Part shown: piece after piece, positions 16,665 to 26,581 of the stretch
How positions within the stretch are numbered: position 1 is the first letter of the stretch
How the letters are laid out: the number at the start of each line of letters is the position of its first letter
Assembly (NCBI GenBank): GCA_024222475.1
Contig: JAAEPA010000849.1
Location: forward strand, 1-39,627
Direction of reading: 5' to 3'
Source of the DNA: Gammaproteobacteria bacterium
GTDB taxonomy: Bacteria; Pseudomonadota; Gammaproteobacteria; JAAEPA01
DNA: 39,627 bases
Notes under the pieces: generated by a model
Seen by the model: only the letters and a program-made list of their open reading frames with translations
Database searches by the model: none
Told to the model about the DNA's origin: nothing
Made by a program: the position numbers and the translations under genes

Positions 16665-17915
16665 ATGGCTAATACCACACTAACAGTTGATAAGGTGGCG
16701 CGAGAAGCGTTGCTGATTCTCAACAATGAATTGGGAGTTCTCAATTCATTCCACCGCGCATTCGAGGAAGAATGGCAGAATAGTACAAACGGCTATAAGT
16801 CTGGTGCTACTGTCAGGATTCGTCGTCCCGCAGACTTCACTGTTCGCTCCGGCGCGGTGATGGATAAGCAGGACGTTATTGAAGGTCGCACCAACCTGAC
16901 GATTGATCAACAGAAGGGCATTGATTTTGAATTCAGCTCAACTGATCTGACGCTTTCGATGGAAAACCTCAATGAGCGTGTTATCAAACCGGCAATGGTT
17001 TCGCTGGTGAACGGCATTGCACAAGACTGCATGGATACGTTTTATCCTGCTGTCTACAACTGGGCGGGTACGTACGGCGAGACAATCAATTCGTTCATTG
17101 ACTTTGCAAAAGGTCCAGAGCGTCTTGATGAAATGGCCGTTCCCATGACTCAGCGTAATTCCTGGATGTCGCCTTCTGATTATTGGGCGATGGTTGGTGC
17201 ACAGGCTGGTCTTGGGGCATCAGACAAGCTTGTTGGTGATGCATGGAAAACGGGCAAGCTGACTGGTTTGGCCGGGTTCGATGGCATTTACATGACGCAG
17301 GTCACGCCTACTCACACCAATGGGTCTGCCGTTGACACGAATGCCCTTGTTGATGATGCAGGCACTGTGGAAGTGACGTATGACACTGCCAAAAACACTT
17401 GGACGCAAACACTTAACACCGACACCTGGGGAAATTCTCAAACCCTTGCAGCAGGTTCGGTGTTTACGATTGCTGACGTGTACATGGTTAATCCGAAAAC
17501 CAAGGCCGCAACGACCATCTTGCAGCAGTTCACCGTTGTTACCGCAACGACAACCCATGCATCGGGCGGTGATACACCGATCACAATTAGCCCACCGATC
17601 ATCGTCACGGGTCCACACCAGACGGTGAATGCAACCGCGGCTAATGACGCTGCAATCACTCTGGTTGGTGCTGCATCCACCGGTTACAGGCAGAATATGT
17701 GTTATCACAAAAACGCATTTGCCTGTGCTTTCGCACCTATGGAAATTCCGCAGGGCGCAGTCAACGTGTCGCGGCAGTCAATGAACGGTATCAGTGTTCG
17801 CGTTATTCCGGTTTATGACGGAATCAACGACAATTCTGCATGGCGTCTTGATGTTCTGTACGGGCGGAAATGTATCGACCCGCGTTTGGCGTCTCGCCTT
17901 AGCGGCACAGGCTAA
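16665..17915 (+). CDS. P22-type major coat protein
   Basis: MANTTLTVDKVAREALLILNNELGVLNSFHRAFEEEWQ...GATVRIRRPADFTVRSG. Confidence 0.93.
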   Translation: MANTTLTVDKVAREALLILNNELGVLNSFHRAFEEEWQNSTNGYKSGATVRIRRPADFTVRSGAVMDKQDVIEGRTNLTIDQQKGIDFEFSSTDLTLSMENLNERVIKPAMVSLVNGIAQDCMDTFYPAVYNWAGTYGETINSFIDFAKGPERLDEMAVPMTQRNSWMSPSDYWAMVGAQAGLGASDKLVGDAWKTGKLTGLAGFDGIYMTQVTPTHTNGSAVDTNALVDDAGTVEVTYDTAKNTWTQTLNTDTWGNSQTLAAGSVFTIADVYMVNPKTKAATTILQQFTVVTATTTHASGGDTPITISPPIIVTGPHQTVNATAANDAAITLVGAASTGYRQNMCYHKNAFACAFAPMEIPQGAVNVSRQSMNGISVRVIPVYDGINDNSAWRLDVLYGRKCIDPRLASRLSGTG

Positions 17916-17920
17916 CAAGC

Positions 17921-17948
17921 GGGAGGCTTCGGTCTCCCCTTTCATTTC
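17921..17948 (+). terminator. Rho-independent-like terminator or attenuator after coat
   Basis: GGGAGGC-TTCG-GTCTCCC (cUUCGg loop) followed by CTTTCATTTC. Confidence 0.65.
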
Positions 17949-18012
17949 ATTCAAGAACATGGTGACCTGAACTTCAAAATTAATTTCACTTCACCATACA
18001 GGAGAAATCAAA

Positions 18013-18216
18013 ATGGCTATTCGTTATCTTGACGACGGCAACGATGCCGGAACCGTTCTCGGACAGGGTGCAAGCACACTGGTCGGGTTCTATGGCACAA
18101 CGCCGGTTAACCAGCCTGCAACCATTGCAGACGCAACCGACGCAGCAACAGCAATCACATCATGCAATTCCGTGATTGCCGCACTTGTTGAGGTTGGCCT
18201 TCTGGCCTCTGCATAA
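18013..18216 (+). CDS. hypothetical structural protein
   Basis: 67-aa ORF after coat. Confidence 0.6.
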   Translation: MAIRYLDDGNDAGTVLGQGASTLVGFYGTTPVNQPATIADATDAATAITSCNSVIAALVEVGLLASA

Positions 18217-18896
18217 TGGCAAAGGGACGGAGTGTTTTTATAGGCATTCCGTCCTATTCATGGACAATTCATATTGCGACCATGCGTTCGCTTATGACCG
18301 ACTGCTATGCGCTAAAGGCGCGTGGTGACTCGGTTACTATTTACGACGAGGCTTGCGCAACAGAAATCAGCCAGGCTCGCAATCAGATCATAGATGCGTT
18401 TCTGCATTCCGATGCAACCGATCTGGTGTTTGTTGACGATGATGTATTCTGGCAGGAAGGGGCATTGCTTAAGCTGCTGGATTATCCCGTTGATTGTGTG
18501 GCCGGGGTTTATCGCAAGCGGATTGATCAGGAAACGTATTCAATCAGGTGGTTGCGTGACAGGCCAAATCTGATTGCCGACGAATCAACGGGATTGCTCG
18601 AAGTCGAGGCCGTGCCAGGTGGTTTTGTTCGCATGAGCCGCCACATGCTGACAACGATGGAAAAGCACTATTCGGCGGAGCTTATGCAATTGACTACGCT
18701 TGCAATCGAAGGCAAGTGGACAGCGTTATGTGATCCGCTATGGCGCGACAATGGACGGTTAAGCGAAGATTTTTCGCTGTGTATGCGCTGGCGCGATATT
18801 GGCGGCACGGTATGGGTAGATCCTGAAATAAACATGGGCCACTGCGGAATGAAGGCATTTTCCGGCACGCTCGGAAACTGGTTGAGGAATAGATAA
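18216..18896 (+). CDS. glycosyltransferase-like protein (GT-A fold)
   Basis: VFIGIPSYSWTIHIATMRSL...EISQARNQIIDAFLHSDATDLVFVDDDVFWQEGALLKLL...CVAGVYRKR. Confidence 0.8.
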   Translation: MAKGRSVFIGIPSYSWTIHIATMRSLMTDCYALKARGDSVTIYDEACATEISQARNQIIDAFLHSDATDLVFVDDDVFWQEGALLKLLDYPVDCVAGVYRKRIDQETYSIRWLRDRPNLIADESTGLLEVEAVPGGFVRMSRHMLTTMEKHYSAELMQLTTLAIEGKWTALCDPLWRDNGRLSEDFSLCMRWRDIGGTVWVDPEINMGHCGMKAFSGTLGNWLRNR

Positions 18897-19307
18897 ATGG
18901 CTACAATTCAGGACATAGTAACCGGCGCACTTCAGAAGCTCGGTGTTGTTGCCGGCAATGAAACACCAACGGCAGCAGATAGTGCCTATGCATTGTCAGA
19001 GCTTAACGACATGATGGCAGAAATGCCGGGGCAGGAGATTTACATAGGTTGGGAAACCGTTGTTCTAACCGGCACATTTGCTCTTGAAGACAAGCACATA
19101 GGCGGCACCAAGGCCATGCTTGCGGTGCGTATAAGTCCCGCACATGGCGGCGATGGGTTGTTATCCAGTCGATTGATTAAGCAGGCCAAGGACGGCTACG
19201 CACGGCTGTTTGGTGATTATCACATGCCGGATTCACTTTCGGTTGATGACGGTCTTACAAACATGCCTGGTAATTGGTATCATGGCGTTGATAACGTGAA
19301 CGTCTGA
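18897..19307 (+). CDS. P22 gp4-like head-to-tail accessory protein
   Basis: MATIQDIVTGALQKLGVVAGNETPTAADSAYALSELNDMMAEMPGQ. Confidence 0.85.
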   Translation: MATIQDIVTGALQKLGVVAGNETPTAADSAYALSELNDMMAEMPGQEIYIGWETVVLTGTFALEDKHIGGTKAMLAVRISPAHGGDGLLSSRLIKQAKDGYARLFGDYHMPDSLSVDDGLTNMPGNWYHGVDNVNV

Positions 19308-19309
19308 CA

Positions 19310-20737
19310 ATGCCAATCGTACCAGTACAATTCGGCCCTGACAGCGGCCCTGCCAGAAGCACCAACGCAAGTGCTGGCGGTTTGGAAAACTGCTTTGCAG
19401 AGGTAGCACCGGATTCAAAGACCCCGTTTACGATCTACAGTACACCGGGGTTGCTGGAATTTGCTGATACTGGGAACTCGCTAGGGTGCAGAGGCGGCGT
19501 TGTTGTTAACGAAGAAACATTCTATGTGGTGTTTGGCGAAACGCTGTACAAAATCACGTCAGGCGGCGCTGTAACGACAATCGGGACACTGACAGGTACA
19601 GATAACGTCTCAATGGCCTATAACAAGGCATCACCATTTGAAGTCGCCATTGCGGCAAATGGCATGGCGTATATTTTATCCAGTGACGTTATTACCGCGA
19701 TTGCGGACGGTGACTTGGACCCCAATCCAATCGCAGTCACATACCTCGACGGTTATTTTGTCTGGTATTATGCAACCGGCAATATGCAGCAATCGGCAAT
19801 CAATGATGGCACATCATACGGTGCGCTGGAGTTTGCGAACGCAGAGGCACGGCAGGACAAAAGCCGCGCTGGCGGTGTGTTGGCCGATAGACTAATAAAT
19901 TTTGGTGCTTCTTCAGTTGAATTTTTCTATAATGCCGCGCCGCCGGAAGGGTTTTCATTTGCTCCACAGCCAGGCGCAACAATTAACCGGGGTATTCTGG
20001 GCCGGTTCTGTTGGGCTGAATTTGATAATAGCGTTTCCTGGATAGACCAGAACGGTAAAGTTGTGCGAAGCGAGGGAACCATTGGCCGTGTCATAAGCAC
20101 ACCGCAAATCGAGTTGGACATACAGGCGGCAATCACTGCACAACAACAGACTGACATTGTTGTCAGCACATGGACAATTGCCGGTCATGAAATGCTGCAA
20201 ATCTGGGCGCCAGAATGGTGCTGGATATACGATGCGTCTATACAAAAATGGTTCAGGCGTAAATCACAGGATCGCGATACATGGGCTGGCAAGCATGTGT
20301 TTCATGTGTTTGATAAAACGATTGTAGGCGATGCTGAAGACGGCATTTTGCATGAGCAAAGCGACAATGCATATGGTGAAAGCGGCAAGCGGTTAATCCG
20401 GTCCATGGTATCGAATTATGTTGATGCGGGGCCGGGGCGTGTCCGACACAATGCGCTGTTTATTGATATTGAAACAGGCGTAGGTGATGCTGAGGACACG
20501 GACGCAGAGGACGTAAATCCTGAAATCATTGTCTCGTGGTCAGATGACGGCGGGCATACTTATACGGGCAACCGGCAGATCAGCATTGGCGAGCAGGGCG
20601 ACTATAATTTGCGATTGCGCATTAACAGGCTAGGTATGTCCAGGGACAAGGGCAGGGTTTACAAGATTGATTTCAGTGCGGCGCGTCCGTATGCATTTCT
20701 TGGCGCTTATGCTGACGTGACAGGCGGCACACCGTGA
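19310..20737 (+). CDS. P22 gp10-like packaged DNA stabilization/tail hub protein
   Basis: 475-aa ORF; PIVPVQFGPDSGPARSTNASAGGLENCFAEV...SKTPFTIYSTPGLLEFAD...; synteny after the gp4-like gene. Confidence 0.82.
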   Translation: MPIVPVQFGPDSGPARSTNASAGGLENCFAEVAPDSKTPFTIYSTPGLLEFADTGNSLGCRGGVVVNEETFYVVFGETLYKITSGGAVTTIGTLTGTDNVSMAYNKASPFEVAIAANGMAYILSSDVITAIADGDLDPNPIAVTYLDGYFVWYYATGNMQQSAINDGTSYGALEFANAEARQDKSRAGGVLADRLINFGASSVEFFYNAAPPEGFSFAPQPGATINRGILGRFCWAEFDNSVSWIDQNGKVVRSEGTIGRVISTPQIELDIQAAITAQQQTDIVVSTWTIAGHEMLQIWAPEWCWIYDASIQKWFRRKSQDRDTWAGKHVFHVFDKTIVGDAEDGILHEQSDNAYGESGKRLIRSMVSNYVDAGPGRVRHNALFIDIETGVGDAEDTDAEDVNPEIIVSWSDDGGHTYTGNRQISIGEQGDYNLRLRINRLGMSRDKGRVYKIDFSAARPYAFLGAYADVTGGTP

Positions 20738-21591
20738 CAATCAAACAACCGCTTAATGTCGATATTATCACCAAGGACGGCCAGTTTAACCAGCAATGGC
20801 CACGGTATTTTGAAGATTTGGCAACTAGAAGGTGGCGCGAAGTTCTCACAGCCAACCGCACCTACTATGTGCGCACAGACGGAAGCGACAGCAACACTGG
20901 ACGGGTTGACAGCGCAGCAGGGGCATTCCTGACGCTTCAACAGGCGCTTGATACAGTCGCGGCGCTGGACCTCAAGACATATGCCGTCACCATCGACATG
21001 GGCGACGGCACATATACCGACAGCACAAACATCACAAAGGCATGGGTTGGAGGTAGCGGTGTAACCATACAAGGCAACAGCGGGACGCCTGCAAATGTGC
21101 TGCTATCAACAGCGGGTAACCTGCTTACGTTTAGTGTGCCGTTGGCTAGCCCTGTCACAGTAAAAGACATCGAGGTTCGCACGTCTTCCGGTGATGCATT
21201 CCGCATTACTGCATCGGTAACATTCAATTATTCAAACATCGTTTTTGGTGCGATAGCGAATGCCGGTATCCATGCGCTTTATCCTGGTGCTTATATCCAG
21301 TGCAATGGCAATTATACAATCAACGGCAACGCGGCGCGACATTGGAATTTTGAATACCCGTGCAATCTGCGCTGTACGTCAAAGACGATAACACTTACTG
21401 GAACGCCGGATTTTAGCCAGGAGTTTGCACAAGCAACCTTTTGTGGCGGAATGTCGATTGGTGGAAACACCTACAGCGGGTCTGCAACCGGCAAGCTGTA
21501 CGATGTGACCATGAACGGCTGGATCAACAGCGGTGTGACACTGCCCGGCGATAGTGCAGGTTCAACAGCAACCGGCGGGCAATACGTATGA
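20734..21591 (+). CDS. beta-helix-like tail protein (putative)
   Basis: TYYVRTDGSDSNTGRVDSAAGAFLTLQQALDTVAALDLKTYAVTIDMGDGTY...VTIQGNSGTPANVLLS. Confidence 0.65.
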   Translation: MTIKQPLNVDIITKDGQFNQQWPRYFEDLATRRWREVLTANRTYYVRTDGSDSNTGRVDSAAGAFLTLQQALDTVAALDLKTYAVTIDMGDGTYTDSTNITKAWVGGSGVTIQGNSGTPANVLLSTAGNLLTFSVPLASPVTVKDIEVRTSSGDAFRITASVTFNYSNIVFGAIANAGIHALYPGAYIQCNGNYTINGNAARHWNFEYPCNLRCTSKTITLTGTPDFSQEFAQATFCGGMSIGGNTYSGSATGKLYDVTMNGWINSGVTLPGDSAGSTATGGQYV

Positions 21592-21613
21592 CCATAATAC
21601 AGGAAATCCAATC

Positions 21614-22303
21614 ATGTTAAGTACAATTATCGGTGGACTCGCAAGCGGTGCGGGGTCTTATTTTGGTGCAAAAGAACAGGCTAATGCCGCAAAAAAAGCA
21701 ACCAAGTTGCAGCGCCAGCAGTTTGACTATCAAAAGGGTCTGGCTGAACCGCTTTATGATCGTGGCACAAATGCAAATGCGCTGGTAGACGCGGTATATG
21801 GCATTGGATACGATGGCAATCAGGGTCAGCTTGTTGGTGATAGGGCGCAATTCAATCAACAGTTTGAATCCAGCCCGATTTACCAGCAATATTATCAAAA
21901 CGCACTTGCCAACGCAAACCAGGCCATTGACAGACAAGCAAGCGCAGGAGGCCAGCTCAACTCCGGCAGGCGGTATATGGCGTTGTCAGACAGGGCAGGA
22001 AATCTGGCCGGTAATACGCTTAATGAGTACCTTGCAGGCATTCAGGGTGTATCCAATCAGGGCGCTGGTGCACTTAATGCGTTAACCGGTGCTTCGCAGA
22101 ACTATGGCAATGCGGCTGCGAGACTTGCACAGGATAGGGGCGCTGCGAATGCCGCCGCTTACATGGGGATTGGCAACAGTGTCAACAACACGATGTCTGA
22201 TTTGACACAACAGGCCGCGCAAGCCTATGGCATGGGCGGGGGTTCAACGTCCGGTTATGGCGCGCAAAACCTAATTCCAAATTCATATTATGGGAGACGG
22301 TAG
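21614..22303 (+). CDS. internal virion/DNA ejection protein (putative)
   Basis: MLSTIIGGLASGAGSYFGAKEQANAAKKATKLQRQQFDYQKGL...; position after the tail hub. Confidence 0.65.
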   Translation: MLSTIIGGLASGAGSYFGAKEQANAAKKATKLQRQQFDYQKGLAEPLYDRGTNANALVDAVYGIGYDGNQGQLVGDRAQFNQQFESSPIYQQYYQNALANANQAIDRQASAGGQLNSGRRYMALSDRAGNLAGNTLNEYLAGIQGVSNQGAGALNALTGASQNYGNAAARLAQDRGAANAAAYMGIGNSVNNTMSDLTQQAAQAYGMGGGSTSGYGAQNLIPNSYYGRR

Positions 22304-22306
22304 CTA

Positions 22307-23257
22307 ATGCCAATTAACAACGCATTACTCCAAATGTCGGCGCGCGGTGCGCAACCCCGTATGGCTGACGCAATGGCCAGGGGATATACTCAGGGCAACG
22401 CCATGCTTCAAGCGCGACAGCAGCAGGAAACTCGCAATGCATTAGCCGCTGCGGCACCAATGCTGGCCACAGGCGGGCCACAGGCGGCGTTTAGCCACTT
22501 GGCACAGGCGGGGCAATTCGAGCCTGCAATGGGGCTTTATAATGCTGAACAGGATAGGGTGCATAGGCAGGATAAACTTAATCAACCCAAGTCAGCGCTT
22601 GGCAAGTTGTGGGGTGACGAGTTGACTGGGCGGGTGCCAAGGGGAACAACCCAACGGGAAATTGATGCAATAGGCAAGGGCGGGGTAAACGTTTATACGG
22701 GTGATAATATTCCACTTGGCAAGAAAGTGACTAGCAAGCAGGTTTCAGACGTGACCGCAGGCCGTGTTGCTTTATCAAACATTTCCAGTATTAGGCAAAA
22801 ATTAAAACCAGATTGGCTGACATACAAAGGACAATTGGTATCCGGCGCGACTAAAATTGCGGAAAAAGCGGGGTTTGGCGATTATTTGCCAAAGGAAAGC
22901 AAGCAAAAATTGCGGGAATACACACAATTCAAAACCGCAGTCGAACAAGAATTTAACCGATACAGGAAAGAAATCACCGGCGCAGCAGCGGCTATCCAGG
23001 AATTGCAGGCATTGCGCAAGGCCACATTCAACACGGATCAATCACCAACGGAATTCAACGCTGCACTTGATCAACTGGAATCGTCTATTAGGCGAATAGA
23101 CCAGTTGAGAATAGACTTGTTGTCTAAGGGCATTGATCCAAAAACACCTGAAGGCGGCGCGCAACTTGACGCAATGTATTTGAGAGGCGGTGCGGGTGAA
23201 GATCGGGGTGCGTCTATAGGCCAGCCTGCTGATAATGATCCGTTAGGGATTAGATAA
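22307..23257 (+). CDS. internal virion protein (putative)
   Basis: 316-aa ORF, ejection-protein position, Gln/Ala-rich. Confidence 0.6.
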   Translation: MPINNALLQMSARGAQPRMADAMARGYTQGNAMLQARQQQETRNALAAAAPMLATGGPQAAFSHLAQAGQFEPAMGLYNAEQDRVHRQDKLNQPKSALGKLWGDELTGRVPRGTTQREIDAIGKGGVNVYTGDNIPLGKKVTSKQVSDVTAGRVALSNISSIRQKLKPDWLTYKGQLVSGATKIAEKAGFGDYLPKESKQKLREYTQFKTAVEQEFNRYRKEITGAAAAIQELQALRKATFNTDQSPTEFNAALDQLESSIRRIDQLRIDLLSKGIDPKTPEGGAQLDAMYLRGGAGEDRGASIGQPADNDPLGIR

Positions 23258-23258
23258 T

Positions 23259-25382
23259 ATGCCAACCATTCAAGACATACGCGCCAAGTTTCCGCAATAT
23301 GACGATGTGTCAGACGGCGACCTGGTGGAGGGCATCTATAAAAAGTTTTATTCAGACGTGCCATTTGCTAAATTTGCACAGGCTGTTGGATATGCCGGGC
23401 CTGAATCGAATGTAGCTGCAAAGCAGGATGTTGTTGGATATGAAGAAACGCCAGCGATGCGGGCAGAGGATGCCGCGCGTTCGGCTGGTGCTGGTGGCCG
23501 ATTTGGTCTTGAAAGTCTAGCTGGTATGGCTGGCGATGTTGCAAAACTACAAGGTGATGTTGTATCTGGTACGGCATCATTTTTTGGTGCAAGTCCTGAA
23601 ACGGCAGAGGCAGCAGGTAGTATTGCAAGTCACATAACCCCATTCCCAGGCTTGCCAACATCTGAACAAATCCGGCATGGAACGGATAAAATCGTTGGTG
23701 CACCTTATGAACCACAAACAGACGTTGGGCCGTATTTCAGAACGGGTGCCGAGTTTGCTGCCGGGTCTGCTGTTCCGCAGGGAAGAGGCGTCCAAGCGGT
23801 AAAGACTTCAGTTAGCAATGCCATCAAATATGGTTTGCCGGCGGGGTTTGCCAGCGAAGCGGCTGGACAGGCAGCGGCTGATTATGGGCCGGGCGCTGAG
23901 ACAACAGCCCGTATTGCGGCGGGCTTGGGAACGCCTATGACTATTGCAAGGGCGACGGCACCAAAGGTAGCAAGGGATTTAACCGCTGCTGGAAATGCCG
24001 CAAATGCAGAACGGTTTGGAGTTGGGCTGACACGAGGGCAGGCTACGCAAAACCCTGCTGTTAAGTCACTTGAAGATGCAACGATAGCGGGCGGCGCAGG
24101 CACCAAGGCACAAGTTGCGGCTAATACGGCGATGGCCAACCAGGCTGAACAGGTATCGACCGCTGGACGTAAAATGGCGCAGGGATTGGGAAGTGAACAG
24201 GTTGACAATGCCATAGATATTGCGTCGGATTTGCGGGTTGGTGTTCAGCAACAAGCGGGCGCTTTGAAGGCTGAAACAAAGCGGCTTTATGCAGAATCCG
24301 AAAGGCTTGGCGCGTCCCTTGATCTGGACATTGTGAACAGGACGCTTAAACCGGCAATAAATCATTATGTTCAGCGTGAACTAGGTGCACCATTATCGCA
24401 ATTGGCCAATAAAGACTTTGACGGGGCAAGAGATTTGTTCAAAATTATAGACAGCACATTTTCCAGTGCGCCGTCTGGTTCTGTTGCTGTTTCGGTTAAG
24501 GGGTTAGACGAACTTCGCAAGAATTTCACAAAGGCTTGGCGCGGTGCTGCTGCAAACCCTAATGCACAGCGTGCAATTCGTGCTGTAATGTCTGGTTTTG
24601 ATGACTGGTTTGATGCGGCAATAGACGCGGCGCTTGTTAATGGGTCCCCTGAAACCCTTGATAAATTAAAAGCGGCTCGCAAGGCTTATGCAAAGTGGGC
24701 AGGCTTTGCGATACCGAAAGGCAAGTTGAACGATGCCGATAGGTTCATAGCAAAAATTATTGATCCAAAGATGGATGTTCAACCCCAAGATATTGCCAGG
24801 TATGTTTGGGGCGCGTCAAAGGTTGTCAGCAGCGGACAGGCGGTTAGAACGGTTCGCAAACTTAAAAAATTGTTCGTCAATAACCCCGAATATTGGGGCA
24901 GCATAAAGCAAGGCGCAATTCACAGGGCCATCGGCGGGACTGAATTAGGCGATCCAAAAGGATATGCAGTGATTTCCAAGAATCTGAAACGTATGCTTAA
25001 TGACGAAGGCAAGGCATGGTCGCGGGAAATGTATTCCGCTGAAGAACGAGAATTGATTGCCAATTTTTCAAAAATGCTGGATACGCTTCTATATCAAAAC
25101 TCAGTCCGTAATCCGTCGAATAGCGGTAATAGAATACTCGCTGCCGTGGTTAATCAGGCGGGTAAAATTGGTGGTGCAATCGGAACAATGATTGGTGGAT
25201 GGGTTGGCGGTATGCCGGGGGCATTTATTGGCGGCGCGATGGGCGTTGGAGCCGGGAAGGTCGTTCGTTCAAGTGCTGGTCGTCCTGCTGCAAAACTCTT
25301 TTCTGATCCCGTGACATATAAGGCAAAACCGAATTATCTGCCGGCATTCGCCGGGACTGCGACGCAGCGCGACAAGCAATAA
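23259..25382 (+). CDS. large internal virion/ejection protein with C-terminal glycine-zipper
   Basis: 707 aa; GKIGGAIGTMIGGWVGGMPGAFIGGAMGVGAGKVV. Confidence 0.65.
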   Translation: MPTIQDIRAKFPQYDDVSDGDLVEGIYKKFYSDVPFAKFAQAVGYAGPESNVAAKQDVVGYEETPAMRAEDAARSAGAGGRFGLESLAGMAGDVAKLQGDVVSGTASFFGASPETAEAAGSIASHITPFPGLPTSEQIRHGTDKIVGAPYEPQTDVGPYFRTGAEFAAGSAVPQGRGVQAVKTSVSNAIKYGLPAGFASEAAGQAAADYGPGAETTARIAAGLGTPMTIARATAPKVARDLTAAGNAANAERFGVGLTRGQATQNPAVKSLEDATIAGGAGTKAQVAANTAMANQAEQVSTAGRKMAQGLGSEQVDNAIDIASDLRVGVQQQAGALKAETKRLYAESERLGASLDLDIVNRTLKPAINHYVQRELGAPLSQLANKDFDGARDLFKIIDSTFSSAPSGSVAVSVKGLDELRKNFTKAWRGAAANPNAQRAIRAVMSGFDDWFDAAIDAALVNGSPETLDKLKAARKAYAKWAGFAIPKGKLNDADRFIAKIIDPKMDVQPQDIARYVWGASKVVSSGQAVRTVRKLKKLFVNNPEYWGSIKQGAIHRAIGGTELGDPKGYAVISKNLKRMLNDEGKAWSREMYSAEERELIANFSKMLDTLLYQNSVRNPSNSGNRILAAVVNQAGKIGGAIGTMIGGWVGGMPGAFIGGAMGVGAGKVVRSSAGRPAAKLFSDPVTYKAKPNYLPAFAGTATQRDKQ

Positions 25383-25455
25383 GCCAATCAACAAACAATT
25401 GGAATCCATACGCAGCACAAAAGCACCAAACCGCAACGAGGAATTTATTTGGAAT

Positions 25456-25569
25456 ATGCCACCATATCCTATCCATTGCGAATATTGTTGCAACAACGCA
25501 AAGCTGAATGAATATAACAATCGTTCTCATACCGCCAACATGACACTTCAAAACCAATCTTTCAACTAG
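25456..25569 (+). CDS. hypothetical microprotein (37 aa)
   Basis: MPPYPIHCEYCCNNAKLNEYNNRSHTANMTLQNQSFN*; below the ORF-track limit. Confidence 0.25.
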   Translation: MPPYPIHCEYCCNNAKLNEYNNRSHTANMTLQNQSFN

Positions 25570-25579
25570 GACAAAATAA

Positions 25580-26581
25580 ATGGCTCAGGTTTTATTCCCT
25601 GGTTTCCGCGCTACGGACGCAAACGGCGCTATATTGTCAGGCGCCAAGATGCGATTTGACGAGGCTGGCACGACAACAAAACTCGACACATACACAGACG
25701 AGGCACTATCAATTGCACATGCCAATCCTGTCGTTGCTGACTCTGGCGGATTTTTTGCAACAATTTATGTTGGACCGGACGAATACAAGGCAACGCTGCT
25801 AACGTCTGCTGATGTGGAGGTTTGGGATAGTTCGATTGATGATCTTTCTGTCATTGACCCTGTAACAGCAAGTGCCGTCACGTCTGAAACCATAACCAGC
25901 AACGACACGGTTGCAGCAGGTGACCTGGACAGGTTGTTTAATATTGACGCATCATCTGGCGACGTGACATTGACGGCAGACAGTGCAGCGCTTGGAAGCG
26001 GGTTCAGGTTTAGCGTACGTCTTTCGAGTGCCACTAACTCCGCAATAACGCAGGCCGGCGGTGGACAGACAATCAACGGATCTTCAAGCCTCACGTTGTC
26101 CACTCAGTATGATACTGCAAGCTATATTTCCAACGGTGCCAACGGGTGGGATATTCTGGCGCAGACTTATGAGAATCTCGCGGAAGCCAGTGCGGCTGAA
26201 ATCCGCAACGGAACATCCGGGGTTGCGGTTAGTCCAAGCGGAATAGAAAGCGCGGCAGCGGCCTTTGCGCTGACAGACGCATCAGTGATTGCGGTTGATT
26301 GGGATACCGGAATTAACTTCACTGTCACACTCACGGACAACAGAACACTTGGTTTCCCAACCAATGTACAACCAGGCACATGGCGAAGGATTGAGGTCAC
26401 GCAGGACGGCACCGGCAGTCGAACGCTTGCGTTCACAGAAACGGGTTATTACGCGGCAGGCGGCACAGCGCCGACCCTTTCAACGGGCGCCGCTGATGTT
26501 GATGTTTTCTATCTGTACGGGCGTACAACATCAATTGTTGAGGTTTATGTAGGTGGTATTGATATGGTGCAGATAGCATGA
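25580..26581 (+). CDS. tail fibre/appendage protein
   Basis: AQVLFPGFRATDANGAILSGAKMRFDEAGTTTKLDTYTDEALSIAHANPVVADSGGFFATIYVGP is typical of phage tail appendages. Confidence 0.75.
   Translation: MAQVLFPGFRATDANGAILSGAKMRFDEAGTTTKLDTYTDEALSIAHANPVVADSGGFFATIYVGPDEYKATLLTSADVEVWDSSIDDLSVIDPVTASAVTSETITSNDTVAAGDLDRLFNIDASSGDVTLTADSAALGSGFRFSVRLSSATNSAITQAGGGQTINGSSSLTLSTQYDTASYISNGANGWDILAQTYENLAEASAAEIRNGTSGVAVSPSGIESAAAAFALTDASVIAVDWDTGINFTVTLTDNRTLGFPTNVQPGTWRRIEVTQDGTGSRTLAFTETGYYAAGGTAPTLSTGAADVDVFYLYGRTTSIVEVYVGGIDMVQIA

Noticed and set aside
17220-17708. 162-aa reverse ORF inside the coat gene
   Set aside because: Shadow ORF of a confidently coding P22-type coat gene.
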